Of a DNA stretch of 64,000 nucleotides, positions 1-10,433 are shown in pieces. The stretch covers positions 62,001 to 126,000 of the forward strand of contig MU858128.1 in NCBI GenBank assembly GCA_033297075.1. Direction: 5' to 3'. The position numbers and the translations under genes are program-made. Under the pieces are notes generated by a model. The model worked only from the letters and a program-made list of their open reading frames with translations, was not told the origin of the DNA and did not search any database. Source of the DNA: Rhypophila decipiens. Lineage: Eukaryota; Ascomycota; Sordariomycetes; Sordariales; Naviculisporaceae. How positions within the stretch are numbered: position 1 is the stretch's first letter; every line of letters begins with the position of its first letter.

Positions 1-390
1 TCGGGACCTCCTTGGCGCATCAAGGGCAGTTGATGTCGTGGGTATGATATAAATCTGTCTTCCTGCTTCTTCTTCTCTTCCTTATTGCCTGGCAGACGCG
101 CCCGGCCGTGCAGTCAACTAATCCATGTCGGCTGTCATCATTGTCAGATCAGGCAGGAGGGCAAAGATTAGGCAGGTCAAGGCAAGTCTTCCGTCTCTTC
201 TCTTCGAAGCCTACCCTATGCATTCCATGATGACAATTCAAGCTCGTCTTGACATGACCAGAGACGCAGAACACAGCGTTGGAGAAACCGAGTCCTCAAA
301 AAGCTCTGGGGTCATCATCGCTGAAGTCGCTGATGGCACCAAAAACTTGATCTAATCTGACCAGCATGTATATTGGCGTTTCCCAAGAAC
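1..390. other. Non-coding flank at left edge
   Basis: I see no supportable gene here. It is the 3' flank of the hydrolase gene that ends at 391 on the minus strand. The one short open frame, near 125-355, has no recognisable motif. Confidence 0.5.
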
Positions 391-1811
391 TTATTTTTTG
401 TTTTTATATGGGACACGTTTTCTAACTTCGTCGGTTAGAGATACCAGGCCTTCAAGTCGTTCGTCTCGGTTACTTGACAGGAACAGAGACGCCACTGGCC
501 ATGCGTGGACGCCTCCTCGCTCACGTTTGCTTTCGACTATGACGCCTGCTTCTCTCAAAGTATTGATCCAGTCCTCGATGTCGTCCGCCAGTACTTCTTC
601 CTCCCCGTAGGTAACGAATACACCCGCCAAAGGTCTTGAACGTTGCCACCTCGATTTATCCGTGCAGTTTCCCGGCGAGGCTAGGATATTATTCTCGGAC
701 GTCCTGCCGCCTGCGTATTGTAGCCCATATCGGTGGAGGTGTTGGACCTCCAAATAATCACTGGGCGTATTCTTGTGTCTCGTCGAAACTAGTGTCACCC
801 AAGGTGAGATCAATACAGCGAGTGCCGGTTTCGGGGTCGGGGTCGGGATTGGATCAGCCTGCTCATGGCGGCCGCCACCATTGTCCTCATCACCACTACC
901 GAGGTGAAGCAAGAGACTCAATATCAGCAGGGCCCCAGCAGAGTCTCCACCAATGCAAACGATAGAGGGGTCTCCGGCAACGGCCAAAACGTGCTCATAA
1001 CCTCGGATGGTTTCATCGAGCTGTACCGGGAAGGCTGCATCGGGAACCAAAGTATAATCCAGTGCGAAGATGGCTGGATTCTGATATCCGGCCCTGACTA
1101 ATGTTGACAGCCAGGTCAGGAGGAACTCGAGGTAAAAGTGAGAAGAGCCCATCGAAAAGCCGCCCCCTGGCAGAGACAGATTTTGTCAGCAAGGCTGTGC
1201 ACACGTGGACCAGGGGCAGCACATTCCTTACCATGTGCGTAGTATAACACAAAATCGGGCTTCTCCTCGGGCTTCCGTGTTATCCAGATTCCTCCATAGG
1301 ACCTCTTCATCCCATTCTGGTCAGCAACTAGCCGGATACAACTTACGGGTGACAGGCGGGCTGAGACATTACCTCGCGGTGCTCCCTCCAGCTGATGGGT
1401 GAGTGGACATAGCCATGTCGGAGCAGACGATACCTCAAGAACGGAAGGGCAACTGCCTTTGAGAAGAAGACTCTTCCAATCCTTGGGGGAAGGTTCGCAA
1501 AGGCGTGCCGTACACAGCGGACGACAAAGTCCTCGAATGGCGATGCCCTTTTCACGAATGCAGGCCGCCGCTTGAGCTGAAGAATATACCGCTCAAAAAT
1601 AAAAGAAGCCGGAAGTCGGACCACTTGCAAGCCATCGTCAGCATCCAGGGGCACGGAATCGTGCATCTGGGTCTGACGTACAGAAAAAGGGAAGCATCTG
1701 CACGACACAGAAGCACGTCTCGAACAACCCAACATACCAGATGAGCTGTGGGGCGAGCAGGAGGCAGAACACGATGCAGTCAAGGTAGGACACTGGTCCC
1801 AGGGTCATCAT
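391..1811 (-). CDS. Alpha/beta-hydrolase, hormone-sensitive-lipase type (lipase/esterase)
   Basis: A predicted 413-residue esterase or lipase of the alpha/beta-hydrolase fold-3 (HSL) family. I join four exons: 1682-1811, 1373-1623, 1232-1316 and 391-1166; the introns are 58, 56 and 65 nt with GT...AG ends. Splicing is supported because it creates the HGGGF oxyanion-hole motif across the third junction. The nucleophile motif GDSAG, an acidic stretch EEEVLADD and the late GGVHAWP histidine give the catalytic triad. The N-terminus is hydrophobic (FCLLLAPQLIW), a likely membrane anchor as in fungal steryl-ester or acetyl hydrolases. The start is the first ATG of the frame that carries this segment. 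The substrate cannot be read from sequence. No neighbour suggests a pathway. Confidence 0.85.
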
Positions 1812-2614
1812 GTCCTCCGCCGTTCGGACCTGGCCCGGATCCGTGGCATATCCACTGGTTCGGTTAACTGCCGCTGGTGAACCCCTGAGACACGAGTGAA
1901 GGGGAGCGCCTGTCAGCGAATTCGTGAGTCTGATAAAAATAGCATTGTAAATCTCCGTCGGGAATAGGCGTTCTACCTACAAATACCCGTTCTTGTCGTT
2001 CGATTTCATGATTATTGTGTTACGACTAGATAGGTCGTCATTGGGGAGGTTTTCCGTCGGGAAACAAGGATGTACCCTCCTGAGGGTATAAAATGATTGC
2101 AACTTGAAAAAAGCTGGCTACGACTGTAAAAAAAAGACGAGAGAGCAAGTTTAGTAAAAAGAGATTCAGCGGGCCATCACCGCCATTGAACATTCGTTCA
2201 TATTGATTTCATGGTGAGAGGTAAGATGGAGTGGAAACAAGGCAGCAGCAAGTCCCGGCACCTCGGAACATCAAACTTGGCAATCTCAAGCAGCTTACGA
2301 AAGCAGCCCGTTTGAATCGACCAGACACACTTCAACATTGCAATTCTCCTAATCCCGAAAATTGATCAAACTACACACAGCAAAGCATCATGATTCGTCC
2401 AAGACCTTATTGTATCATATTGTTATTGTAAAGGAAACCTACAAAAATGAGCAAGTGCTACCCCGTAATTACTAATGGCAATGGCCTTTCATCATATAAT
2501 ATTTCACAACACCAACAGCAGACAATCAAAAGATATCTCTTCTCTATTGTGCTTGTATTCCATAACTCTCCATAACCCTCCATAAATAAACGGTCTTGGC
2601 CTCTTTTCGAAAGC
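1812..2614. other. Intergenic: hydrolase promoter and xylulokinase 3' flank
   Basis: No gene seen. It holds the upstream region of the minus-strand hydrolase and the 3' flank of the minus-strand xylulokinase gene. No distinctive element was recognised. Confidence 0.5.
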
Positions 2615-4487
2615 TCACGTATTCTTAGCAACCCTTAAAATCTCCTCCTCCATCTGTTCAAAAGCCCCAAGCACACCGCCATACTTCTCAAACGTCCCCC
2701 TCTTGTACCCATCCCCAATCTTCTCAATCGCCCCCTCCTCTTTCCAGCGCTTCCCAATCAACTCATCAAACGTCTCGCCCTCCCCCCTCTCGAACGCCCA
2801 AACAGCTTTATACGCTCCCCCCAGGGCACACGCGTTTCCTCCCACATCGAGTTTATACACACCCTCGCTCCCACCCAGCACATCCCCCATGACCTGGGCA
2901 ATCGCCGGATTCAAACTTCCACCGCCAACCAAGTATACCCTTCTCGGCTGGGCAGGTAATCCCTCGCCTGGCGAGTGGACCAGTTTTGAGCTGCGGAGGC
3001 GCATGCTTAGGGCCTGGGACTCGATGATCAGGCGGGCGTCCTTTTCCTTCTCCCACGGCTGCTTCACCTCCTGCAACTGGGTTCCGTCCAAGTTGCATTC
3101 ATACTTCCAGTTCCCGGCCCTAATATTAGGCACGATTTCAGGCAGATAGAAGTACAACCCCAATTTCGCCTTGTCCTCCTCCTCAGACTGGACGTCCAAG
3201 GGCGGCGTCTCCAACGCATATTTATTAAAATTCGCCCAGACATCACCACCCCCCTCAGCAGGCTTGGGCAAGACATCGCGGACCTTCTCCCTCGCCAGCC
3301 CGCCATTCTTGTAACACAGCATAAACATGTACTGCCCCGGCGTGGTAGGGTGGTTAAAGAAGTGATACGACGGATCAGGTTTATACACGGGCGTGACCAT
3401 CAAAAACGTCGTGCTCGTGCCCAGGCTCACAATCGCATCCAGCGGACGAAGCGGCAGTGCCAATATCGTAGCAGGATTATCACCCGTAAAAGGCGCAATC
3501 TCACACTCGGCTGAAAATCCATATTTCTGCGTAAAGTAAGGGGATATAGCCCCCATGCTCCCGCCCCCGTCGCGACGCACCTTTCCGAGCTTGGATTCGA
3601 GTTCGCTGATTTCGGCCGGGGAACCGCCCGATACCAGGGCGAGAAGGGGTTTCGACCAGCAAGACGAGGGAATGTCCCAGAGGTTCATCCCGCATGCGTC
3701 GCTGATATCCATGGGCGCGATCTTGCCTAGTAGCACGGAGGCGAGGAACGAGCTGACGAGGGAGATTCGTGAGGTCGAGGCGTACATCTCTGGAAGGACC
3801 CGTCGGAGGCGCATTATTTGTGTGCCTGTGAAGCGCTTTCAAACATACAATGTTAGTACCTCTCTGGCTCTGTGGATTGGATGGGATGGGTATGAAAGAA
3901 GACATACATGATGCGCCGCACTCCCCGTAACAGCAGCCAACCTCTCAGCCGTGCCCATCTCCTTCTCAAACAAATCACACTCGTGCTGCGTGCTATGATC
4001 CTGCCAATTCGGCGCGTAGGGATGCGAGAACGCCCCCGTCATCTGCTCGACCAGATTCTTTTTCTTATCTGACAGTCCAGCGAGGAGGGATTCAGCCTCG
4101 CGGGACCAGTATACGCTCCCGTGCTGCTGGCAAGAACCGCTGATCCCCCTGACGCGGTGAAGGGGGGTATTCGCCTCGCGGAGGCGCTCGAGGACCAGGT
4201 CGAGAGCCTCGAGCCACATTGCCACGGGGGCAAAGACGCTGCCTTCATCTTCGTTTGTCAGGACGCCCTTTGTGATGTTGTATTTTGGGCCAAAGTCGGC
4301 GTCAAAGTCTACTTTGGCCGAGGAGACTACGTGGAGGTCGGATTGAACCACGATTGCTTTAACCAAGGAGGAAGGATGTTAGTACGATACGAATAGGTAG
4401 GAGTGAGTGAGTGAGCAACGACGAACCCTTGAGCTGCTGGGTTGACAGGTCGAACCCGAGGTAGAGCGGTTGCGTCTCGTCACTCAT
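2615..4487 (-). CDS. xkiA: D-xylulose kinase (xylulokinase)
   Basis: Phosphorylates D-xylulose with ATP to xylulose-5-phosphate, which feeds xylose and arabinose catabolism into the cytosolic pentose phosphate pathway. Three exons (4427-4487, 3908-4356, 2615-3835) encode 576 residues. The introns are 70 and 72 nt; both contain the branch sequence TACTAAC, and the first has a GTTCGT donor. The FGGY-kinase start [11 protein letters not shown] is rebuilt across the first intron, and the second junction restores [12 protein letters not shown]. Other family blocks are [30 protein letters not shown] and the C-terminal [12 protein letters not shown] nucleotide-binding loop. The length fits fungal xylulokinases. 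The protein is complete. The gene symbol follows Aspergillus usage. Confidence 0.93.
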
Positions 4488-5491
4488 TGTGTTTGTGTGT
4501 GTTCTTGAAGCTCTAGCTAGCTCTTACACAGAGAGATGGTCAAGTTTCTTGAAGGAATACGCTTGACCTCGAGATTCAAGGGAGAGTAGTTAACGTCAAA
4601 ACAATCGTTTGGATTCCAAATTCCCAAGTAGGTACAACAGAAGGAAGCGAGAGAAAAGGAAAAAGGAAAAGAAACAGAAAGACCCTCCTCCTCCTCACCA
4701 GCCGCAACTGCCATTCTTCCCGGCTTGGAGTGTACATTTACAAAAGGGGGATGACCCCTCCATGGGAAAACCAAACGTGGGGTAAATCAATCGTCAATGG
4801 CGGGGCATCTGTTGCTCAACGTCAGCGAACTTGCTCCATAACGGGCCAGCCTTGTTCTTTTATGCTGATATTTAGCCTGAATATTGCTCCAGCCAATAAG
4901 CGTGGTCAATGTTGAGAGCTGTGTCTCCTTTCAGTGTTCACGGTTCCTATGGAGAGTGAGCACAAGGTCTAGCTAGCGGAGATGGTTCGGTGTGTGTAAA
5001 AGTTGCATCACGCGACAGTGTCGGGGACAGGACGGTCTCTGAACGTTGGGTTGTTGTTCCTAAAATCTATCTGCCGTATCATCCAAGAAAGCTGCCAAGT
5101 CAATATGCTCCTTTTTCCCCGGTATGCTAGGCACATGAAAAGGGGTGTTGACAAACAAACAGCTCTTACAAAGAAATAAAAAAACATATTGTAAGAAAAG
5201 ACTTGCATGGTGAACGTTCTAAAAGCCAACGTCGATGGTATTTACGGCCAATAGCCCCCACAGCGACATGCTGAGAAGTATATACAATATCTATGGGATC
5301 GCAAAGAAAGGCCCAAACCCCCGGTCCTTAACCCAGGTTCGCCCATGCCAAACAAACACCCTTCCATGTTGACGCCCGGTAGATACCTACCTATAAGACA
5401 AATAAAATAAAAAATAAAAGTGTTAGAAAAGAAAGGCCTAGCCAAGTCAACACAAGCGCCGTGCTATCATCCTTGAGCTCCCAAGAGAAAC
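4488..5491. other. Intergenic: xylulokinase promoter, MMT 3' flank
   Basis: About 1 kb without a gene. It contains the promoter of the minus-strand xylulokinase gene and the 3' flank of the minus-strand cation transporter gene. A CCAAT sequence lies near 4893-4897, about 410 bp upstream of the xylulokinase ATG. Any role in CCAAT-binding-complex control is inference. Confidence 0.45.
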
Positions 5492-7308
5492 TCAATGCGC
5501 CTTATGATGATGTCCATCTCCATGGTCATGGTCATGCTCATCCTCCTCACCTTCCGGCTCAGGACTGCTCTTGGGCGATACATCACCAGGAATAAACTCA
5601 TCGCCCGCAACCTCCAAATCCTTAGGCACAAACCTAACCCTTACCCTCCTCACACCACGTACTTTATTCCCCACCTGCGCGCGAATCGCCTCCTCGACCC
5701 CTTGCACATCCTCAATCGTCCACATGCTCGGCACAGCAACCTCTACATCGACGAGATAATTCTGGCCAGACTTGACACCGCTCACCTCGCGAATCTCCAC
5801 CTCGTGACTCTCGCTGACCGTCTCGAGGCCTTTGCGCGCCTGGCGCCGAATAGACTTTTTCACCTCGTCGTCGATGCTACGGTCTGCCAGCTCGTACAGC
5901 CCTGAAATGGTGTTTCCCCACCCGGCCTTGATGACAAGCAGGGAGATGAGAAGACCGCCCACGGGGTCGAGCCAGGCGGCGTTTTGCAAGAAGTTGGCGC
6001 CCAGGATGGCGATGAGGGTTACTATTCCCGTCAGAGAGTCGACGCGGTGGTGGATTGCGTTGGAGGCTAGGACGGAGGATTTGCGTTCGCGCGCTACTTT
6101 CATTGCTATTTCGGAAAAGAATCATGGTTAGAAAAGCGGACAATGTGAGAGTATCGGAGTGAAAGGCAAAACTTACTGGCATGGTAGAGCCACTCCTTTA
6201 TGGCAACAGTACCAGCCGCAAGCCAAGCAGCGTGCAGACTAGGCCCCTCTACTCCGTGGCTGTGACTATGCCCATGACTATGTCCATGTTCCAACAGAGC
6301 AGCAGCCGCCGCCGGGTCCAGAAAGAAATGCGCATACAGCGACGTGCAGCTGTTCATGCACATAAACAGTCCGCCAAACAACAACATGCCCGACACGCCG
6401 AGCGAGCCCAAGCTCTCGACTTTTCCAAACCCCAGGGGGAATTTCTCTGTCGGTGGCTTCAAGCTCCAGGATACCGTTGCGAGGGTGAGGATGTCGGAGG
6501 CTAAATCGGTCAAGCTGTGCCACGCGTCGGCGATCATGGACTGCGAATTGAACGCATACCCGCCGGCCGCCTTCGCAATGGCCATACCAAGGTTGGAGTA
6601 GAGGCCTATGCGGGTGATGCGCACGCCGGCGTCGTTCTTGTTGGACGAGGTGAGGTAGACATTGTCGTGGGTGTGCGAGTGGCCCCCGTGGCCGTGCGAG
6701 TGCGTCATGGTAAAGGTGGCTCGTTGCTTGGAGGATATCCTAGGCCGAAAGAAAGAATTGGACAAAGAAGAAGTAGAGGGAGGGCTGGAATGGAGAGTAT
6801 GCAATTGGTGTCGTCTCGTAGATGTTGTTGCGGATAGCTGTTGCTGTGTTGGTGGTAATGAATGTCTGGTAAATCTGTCGTCAAATGAGCGGCGGGTCGA
6901 ATACGTCTCGAAGGAGCGACTAAATGCTGGACTATTAAAGCTAATAATCCCAGCTCTCGGCTGTGACTGTAATCGTGGTAATGTTTGCTGGAGGGATTGA
7001 AAAGATTGATGATGATGTGTCCTTCTCGACCGGCCCCCTACACCACTCCTCGGGCTAAATGGAGGAATGGAATGGTGGTTCCGAGCTTTTTTGCTGATGT
7101 GTGATACGCCCTGAGTCGCGGCTGTCGTCGAGCTTCGGGAGGTGGGCGCCGGGCGAGTAGCCGTCTCGGCGCAAGCAGGCGCTGTAGCACAAAACAGTCG
7201 CATCGGTTTCCAGTTCAGGTTTAAAGGAGGACGCTTTGAGCATTTCCAACTTGGATATGAATGTCTGTTGCTGATGCTGAGAGCGCCGCAGTACCGGAGT
7301 GAAGGCAT
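5492..7308 (-). CDS. Mitochondrial cation diffusion facilitator (MMT1/2-like metal transporter)
   Basis: A CDF-family divalent metal transporter. Yeast relatives MMT1/MMT2 act on iron at the mitochondrial membrane. Two exons (6177-7308, 5492-6105) separated by a 71-nt intron give up to 581 residues. The first ~200 residues are Arg/Ser/Thr-rich and almost free of acidic residues, as in a mitochondrial presequence; an internal ATG at 7200 is an alternative start. Next come a His-rich segment (HSHGHGGHSHTH), TM2 with DAWHSLTD, a second His-rich loop (HGHSHGHSHSHG), TM5 with SNAIHHRVDSLTG, a cytosolic CDF C-domain and a His/Asp-rich tail ending HGDGHHHKAH. It is divergent from the sirtuin gene. 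Metal specificity (Fe, Zn or Mn) is not readable from the sequence. Confidence 0.88.
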
Positions 7309-8045
7309 CAGTACGTTGAGGTACCTGGCTTAGCAGGTACTGGAAAATAGGGGGAGAAAGTTTGCGTGTAAAAGGTCACGGCTAACAGGGAGAAGAGGAA
7401 TATGAGATGGAAGACTGCATAGGGAAATACGGAAAACCGAGATGATGGTTGAGCGAAAAGACATTAGAGGTCGGGCAGAGGGTTATCTCGCATATCAAAT
7501 GTACATTACATGTTGCAACAAGACTTGGGGAGTTGCGACGGGATTGTTGAGTTCTTTCCAGTTTTGTCCTCAATACGATTCTATTCCGATTTCGAATGCA
7601 AAACAGGTCCCCGGGCCGCTGGAACCAAAAAAAAATTACACTTACAGGCACCAAAGTGAGCAGGACCGTACTGTACAATACCGACGTCACCAAGGCTAGG
7701 TCGGAGGTCGGAATGTGCCTTGCGATCCAATGACTGGTGATGCTGATTGAGCAATCGAACCACTTTCGCTGCTGATTTGGCCTAAGGGTTAGGGTTGGCT
7801 GTGGAATCCAGGGTTGGTGTCTCCAGCGTGGGGCTCCGGAGCTCCAAGCCAGGGCGCCGATGACGACGATAACGATTGAGCTCCCGAGCTTCAATTAGCA
7901 CATCAAAGACGTATCTCAACCACCTGACCATTTGCTCAATAGCATCGTGAGAAAACCTTGCTGTCGTTTCCCAGATAAATCATATAAAACAATCACTTCA
8001 TACTTCATACCCCTTTTCAGTCACCAACTCATTGACATCTCTCAA
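7309..8045. promoter_or_regulatory. Bidirectional promoter between MMT transporter and sirtuin
   Basis: A 737-bp interval between two divergent start codons, so it must hold both promoters. Both products are predicted to be mitochondrial. A minus-strand open frame at 7382-7894 has no family features and I treat it as chance. No specific binding site is claimed. Confidence 0.55.
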
Positions 8046-9251
8046 ATGCACAAGCCCCTCCTGCGCATCCCCTACACAGACATCCTCCCCTCCCCAACAA
8101 CAATCCCATCCTCAGCGACAACCCTCCCCGGGGCCCTTGCCGCACTGCACAATTTCTTCCGGTCCCCCGCGCCGAAAGGCCTCCCCCCCTCAACAGTGGT
8201 CCTATCAGGGGCCGGCCTCTCCGTCGCAAGCGGCCTAGCCGACTACAGAGGCGACAAGGGAACCTACCGCGTAAACAAGACCTACCGCCCAATCTACTAC
8301 CACGAATTCCTATCCAGCCACGAAGCTCGCAAACGCTACTGGGCACGCAGCTTCCTAGGCTGGTCAAGTCTGCACAATGCCAAGCCCAACAGCGGTCATC
8401 ACGCCGTGCGAGATCTCGGCGAGCTAGGACTGGTCTCGAGCGTGGTCACGCAAAACGTGGATTCTTTTCACCCCAGGGCTCATCCCGACCTGCCCACTTT
8501 GGAATTGCACGGCTATCTGAGAGCTACGGTATGTACATCGTGCTGGAACGAATATCCCCGCGATACTTTCCAGGACGAGCTTGCTAGGCTGAATCCCGTC
8601 TGGGCAGCCTTTCTCAAAGAGGTGGTTGCGTCGGGCGCGCTGGCGACCGAAGACCCGGACGAGAAACGTGCCAAGGGTATACGGATGAATCCCGATGGCG
8701 ACGTAGAGCTTCCGGAGGCCCCTTATACCACATTTCGATATCCAGCGTGCCCGCATTGTCTAGCCCATCCCCCGACGCTAGCAGATGGTAGTCGTGGTCT
8801 AGTCGAGGTCGACCATGAGGGCGCCTGGAGCCATTCCAATACTGCTGGAATTCTAAAACCGGCAGTGGTCATGTTTGGGGAGAGCATCAGCCACAAAGTA
8901 AAGCAGACGGCAGAGGAAGCTGTTGATAACGCCGGCCGAATGCTGGTCCTCGCGACATCGCTCGCGACTTACTCGGCCTGGCGGCTTGCAAAAAGAGCCA
9001 AAGATAGGGGAATGCCCATTGCTATTGTAAATCTCCGCGGAGTGAGGGGAGAGGACACATTTTTCGCAAACATGGACCCCCAGCAAACAGGGGCTGAAGG
9101 GGTGAGAGTGGAGATGTCCACCGAGAACCTCTTGCCGACTCTGGTCGACGAGTTGCGACGGACCCAGACTCCCGGGACCAATGCGCTGCCTGGGCCAGCC
9201 GTGTCGCTCAAACAAAGCAACGGCGCTGTATTCAAGGACATGCTGTCATAG
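8046..9251 (+). CDS. Sirtuin, SIRT4-like (class II) NAD-dependent protein deacylase
   Basis: A predicted mitochondrial sirtuin of 401 residues in a single exon, using NAD to remove acyl groups from lysine (or for lipoamidase/ADP-ribosyl chemistry as in SIRT4). Visible motifs are GAGLSVASGLADYRG (NAD binding), RYWARSFLGW (a SIRT4-type block), TQNVDSFH, the catalytic histidine in ELHG, a zinc site made of CTSC and CPHC pairs, LKPAVVMFGE and LATSLATYSAWR. The segment between the two cysteine pairs is longer than in human SIRT4. I chose the ATG at 8046; the frame is open further upstream but begins with non-ATG codons. Its stop lies 14 bp from the stop of the convergent gene, so the 3' UTRs probably overlap. 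Confidence 0.9.
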   Translation: MHKPLLRIPYTDILPSPTTIPSSATTLPGALAALHNFFRSPAPKGLPPSTVVLSGAGLSVASGLADYRGDKGTYRVNKTYRPIYYHEFLSSHEARKRYWARSFLGWSSLHNAKPNSGHHAVRDLGELGLVSSVVTQNVDSFHPRAHPDLPTLELHGYLRATVCTSCWNEYPRDTFQDELARLNPVWAAFLKEVVASGALATEDPDEKRAKGIRMNPDGDVELPEAPYTTFRYPACPHCLAHPPTLADGSRGLVEVDHEGAWSHSNTAGILKPAVVMFGESISHKVKQTAEEAVDNAGRMLVLATSLATYSAWRLAKRAKDRGMPIAIVNLRGVRGEDTFFANMDPQQTGAEGVRVEMSTENLLPTLVDELRRTQTPGTNALPGPAVSLKQSNGAVFKDMLS

Positions 9252-9265
9252 AAAAGGCATAGAAT

Positions 9266-9935
9266 CTAATAGAATCCTTCATCCGTCACAGTCGTAGTTG
9301 TAGGTTTCGGCGAGGCTTCGGCAGCTTTCAGTTCCTGCTGTTTCTTTTGGTAGTCCTTGACGACTTGATCACGTTCGATCTCTTTCAGAACTGTAGACAA
9401 ACACCGGGTCAGTAATGCGACATTTAGTCCGATCTTTGTCAAAGAACGTACCATCTTCCCACTGCTTCTCCTGCTCCGGATCTCCAGTGCCCAACACCCT
9501 CTCGACATCCACCTTTTCGCCCCTCTGCAGCTTCTCGACCGTCTCCCGGAGCAGAGAGATCCTGACGTCGGTCCGCCGGGTAAAGGTGGCATAGTCCTTT
9601 TTGAGCGAGATCATCTGTATGGACATGGACCCGATCATTAGAAACATGACGATGTAGTAGGTAGCCGGGTTCCAGCCTTTTTTCTGTCGGGGCAGCTTCT
9701 TCCCGTCCGGCCCGGTGACGTCCGGCCCGGTGACGTCCGGTGATCGGCGCAGAAACTTGGGAACGAGGGCTGACCAAAAGGAGGGTTGGACAACCTTGGG
9801 GGCCGCTGAAATATATTTGTTGCTTGGAAATGGGCTGCTGTTGTCTGTGAAGGCACGAGATGTGCTTGGAATCAACCGGCTGGGAGTAGCGGCGTGGGAG
9901 AGGAGGAATCCTCTTTGGATTGCTGTACGAGACAT
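9266..9935 (-). CDS. Small mitochondrial single-TM protein, fungal family of unknown function
   Basis: Two exons (9452-9935, 9266-9390; 61-nt intron) encode 202 residues. The N-terminus is a plausible mitochondrial presequence rich in Arg/Ser/Thr. A single hydrophobic helix (YYIVMFLMIGSMSIQMISL, about residues 92-110) is followed by a charged helical tail (DYATFTRRTDVRISLLRETVEKLQRGE), giving a one-pass inner-membrane topology. I believe this matches the fungal DUF5321 family but could not check. The linker before the helix carries a small tandem duplication (DVTGPDVTGPD, 15-bp units near 9710-9740). It is convergent with the sirtuin gene and divergent from separase. Function is unknown; an assembly or organising role in mitochondria is only a guess. 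Confidence 0.72.
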
Positions 9936-10433
9936 CTTGGTGGTATTTGCTCTCTATATTCGTCGACCTGGCGATGGTAAGAGTGAGATGGTGGTGGCTT
10001 TCGAGGATGGAGACTATCGAGAGATTTCAGTGTTCAAGTTTGCCGGTTCGGTTGACTCATGAGACGAGAGAATGGAATTGTTCTTCGGGAGGAAAACGCG
10101 CGCTAGAACAAACTGCCTGCCGGGACAAACTGCCAAGCCACCAAGGTGGGTCACCTCCCTCGCAGTTGCCTCGCCAACCGCCCAATGGGATTTTCAGGAT
10201 GGAGCTAAACTCAAACAGTCAACAATTGTGAATTGGAGCTTCCCCGGCCGCCAAGCGCTAACAGTAACAACCAGTTCGCGATCATCGTGCATATTCGACT
10301 CTCTAGAATCACGACACAGAAACCTCCAACTTTATCATCCTGTCGCTACCGTCTTTTGGATATACAAAGCCCCCCATCCCCATATACGGATCAGGCCATG
10401 ACATGATTAGGAATCAGACCATTAGACATCTTC
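9936..10433. promoter_or_regulatory. Bidirectional promoter between small mitochondrial protein and separase
   Basis: A 498-bp interval between divergent start codons that must contain both promoters. No motif stands out. Confidence 0.5.

Noticed and set aside
7382..7894. 170-codon minus-strand frame between MMT and sirtuin genes
   Set aside because: No conserved blocks; it occupies the shared promoter of two well-supported divergent genes.
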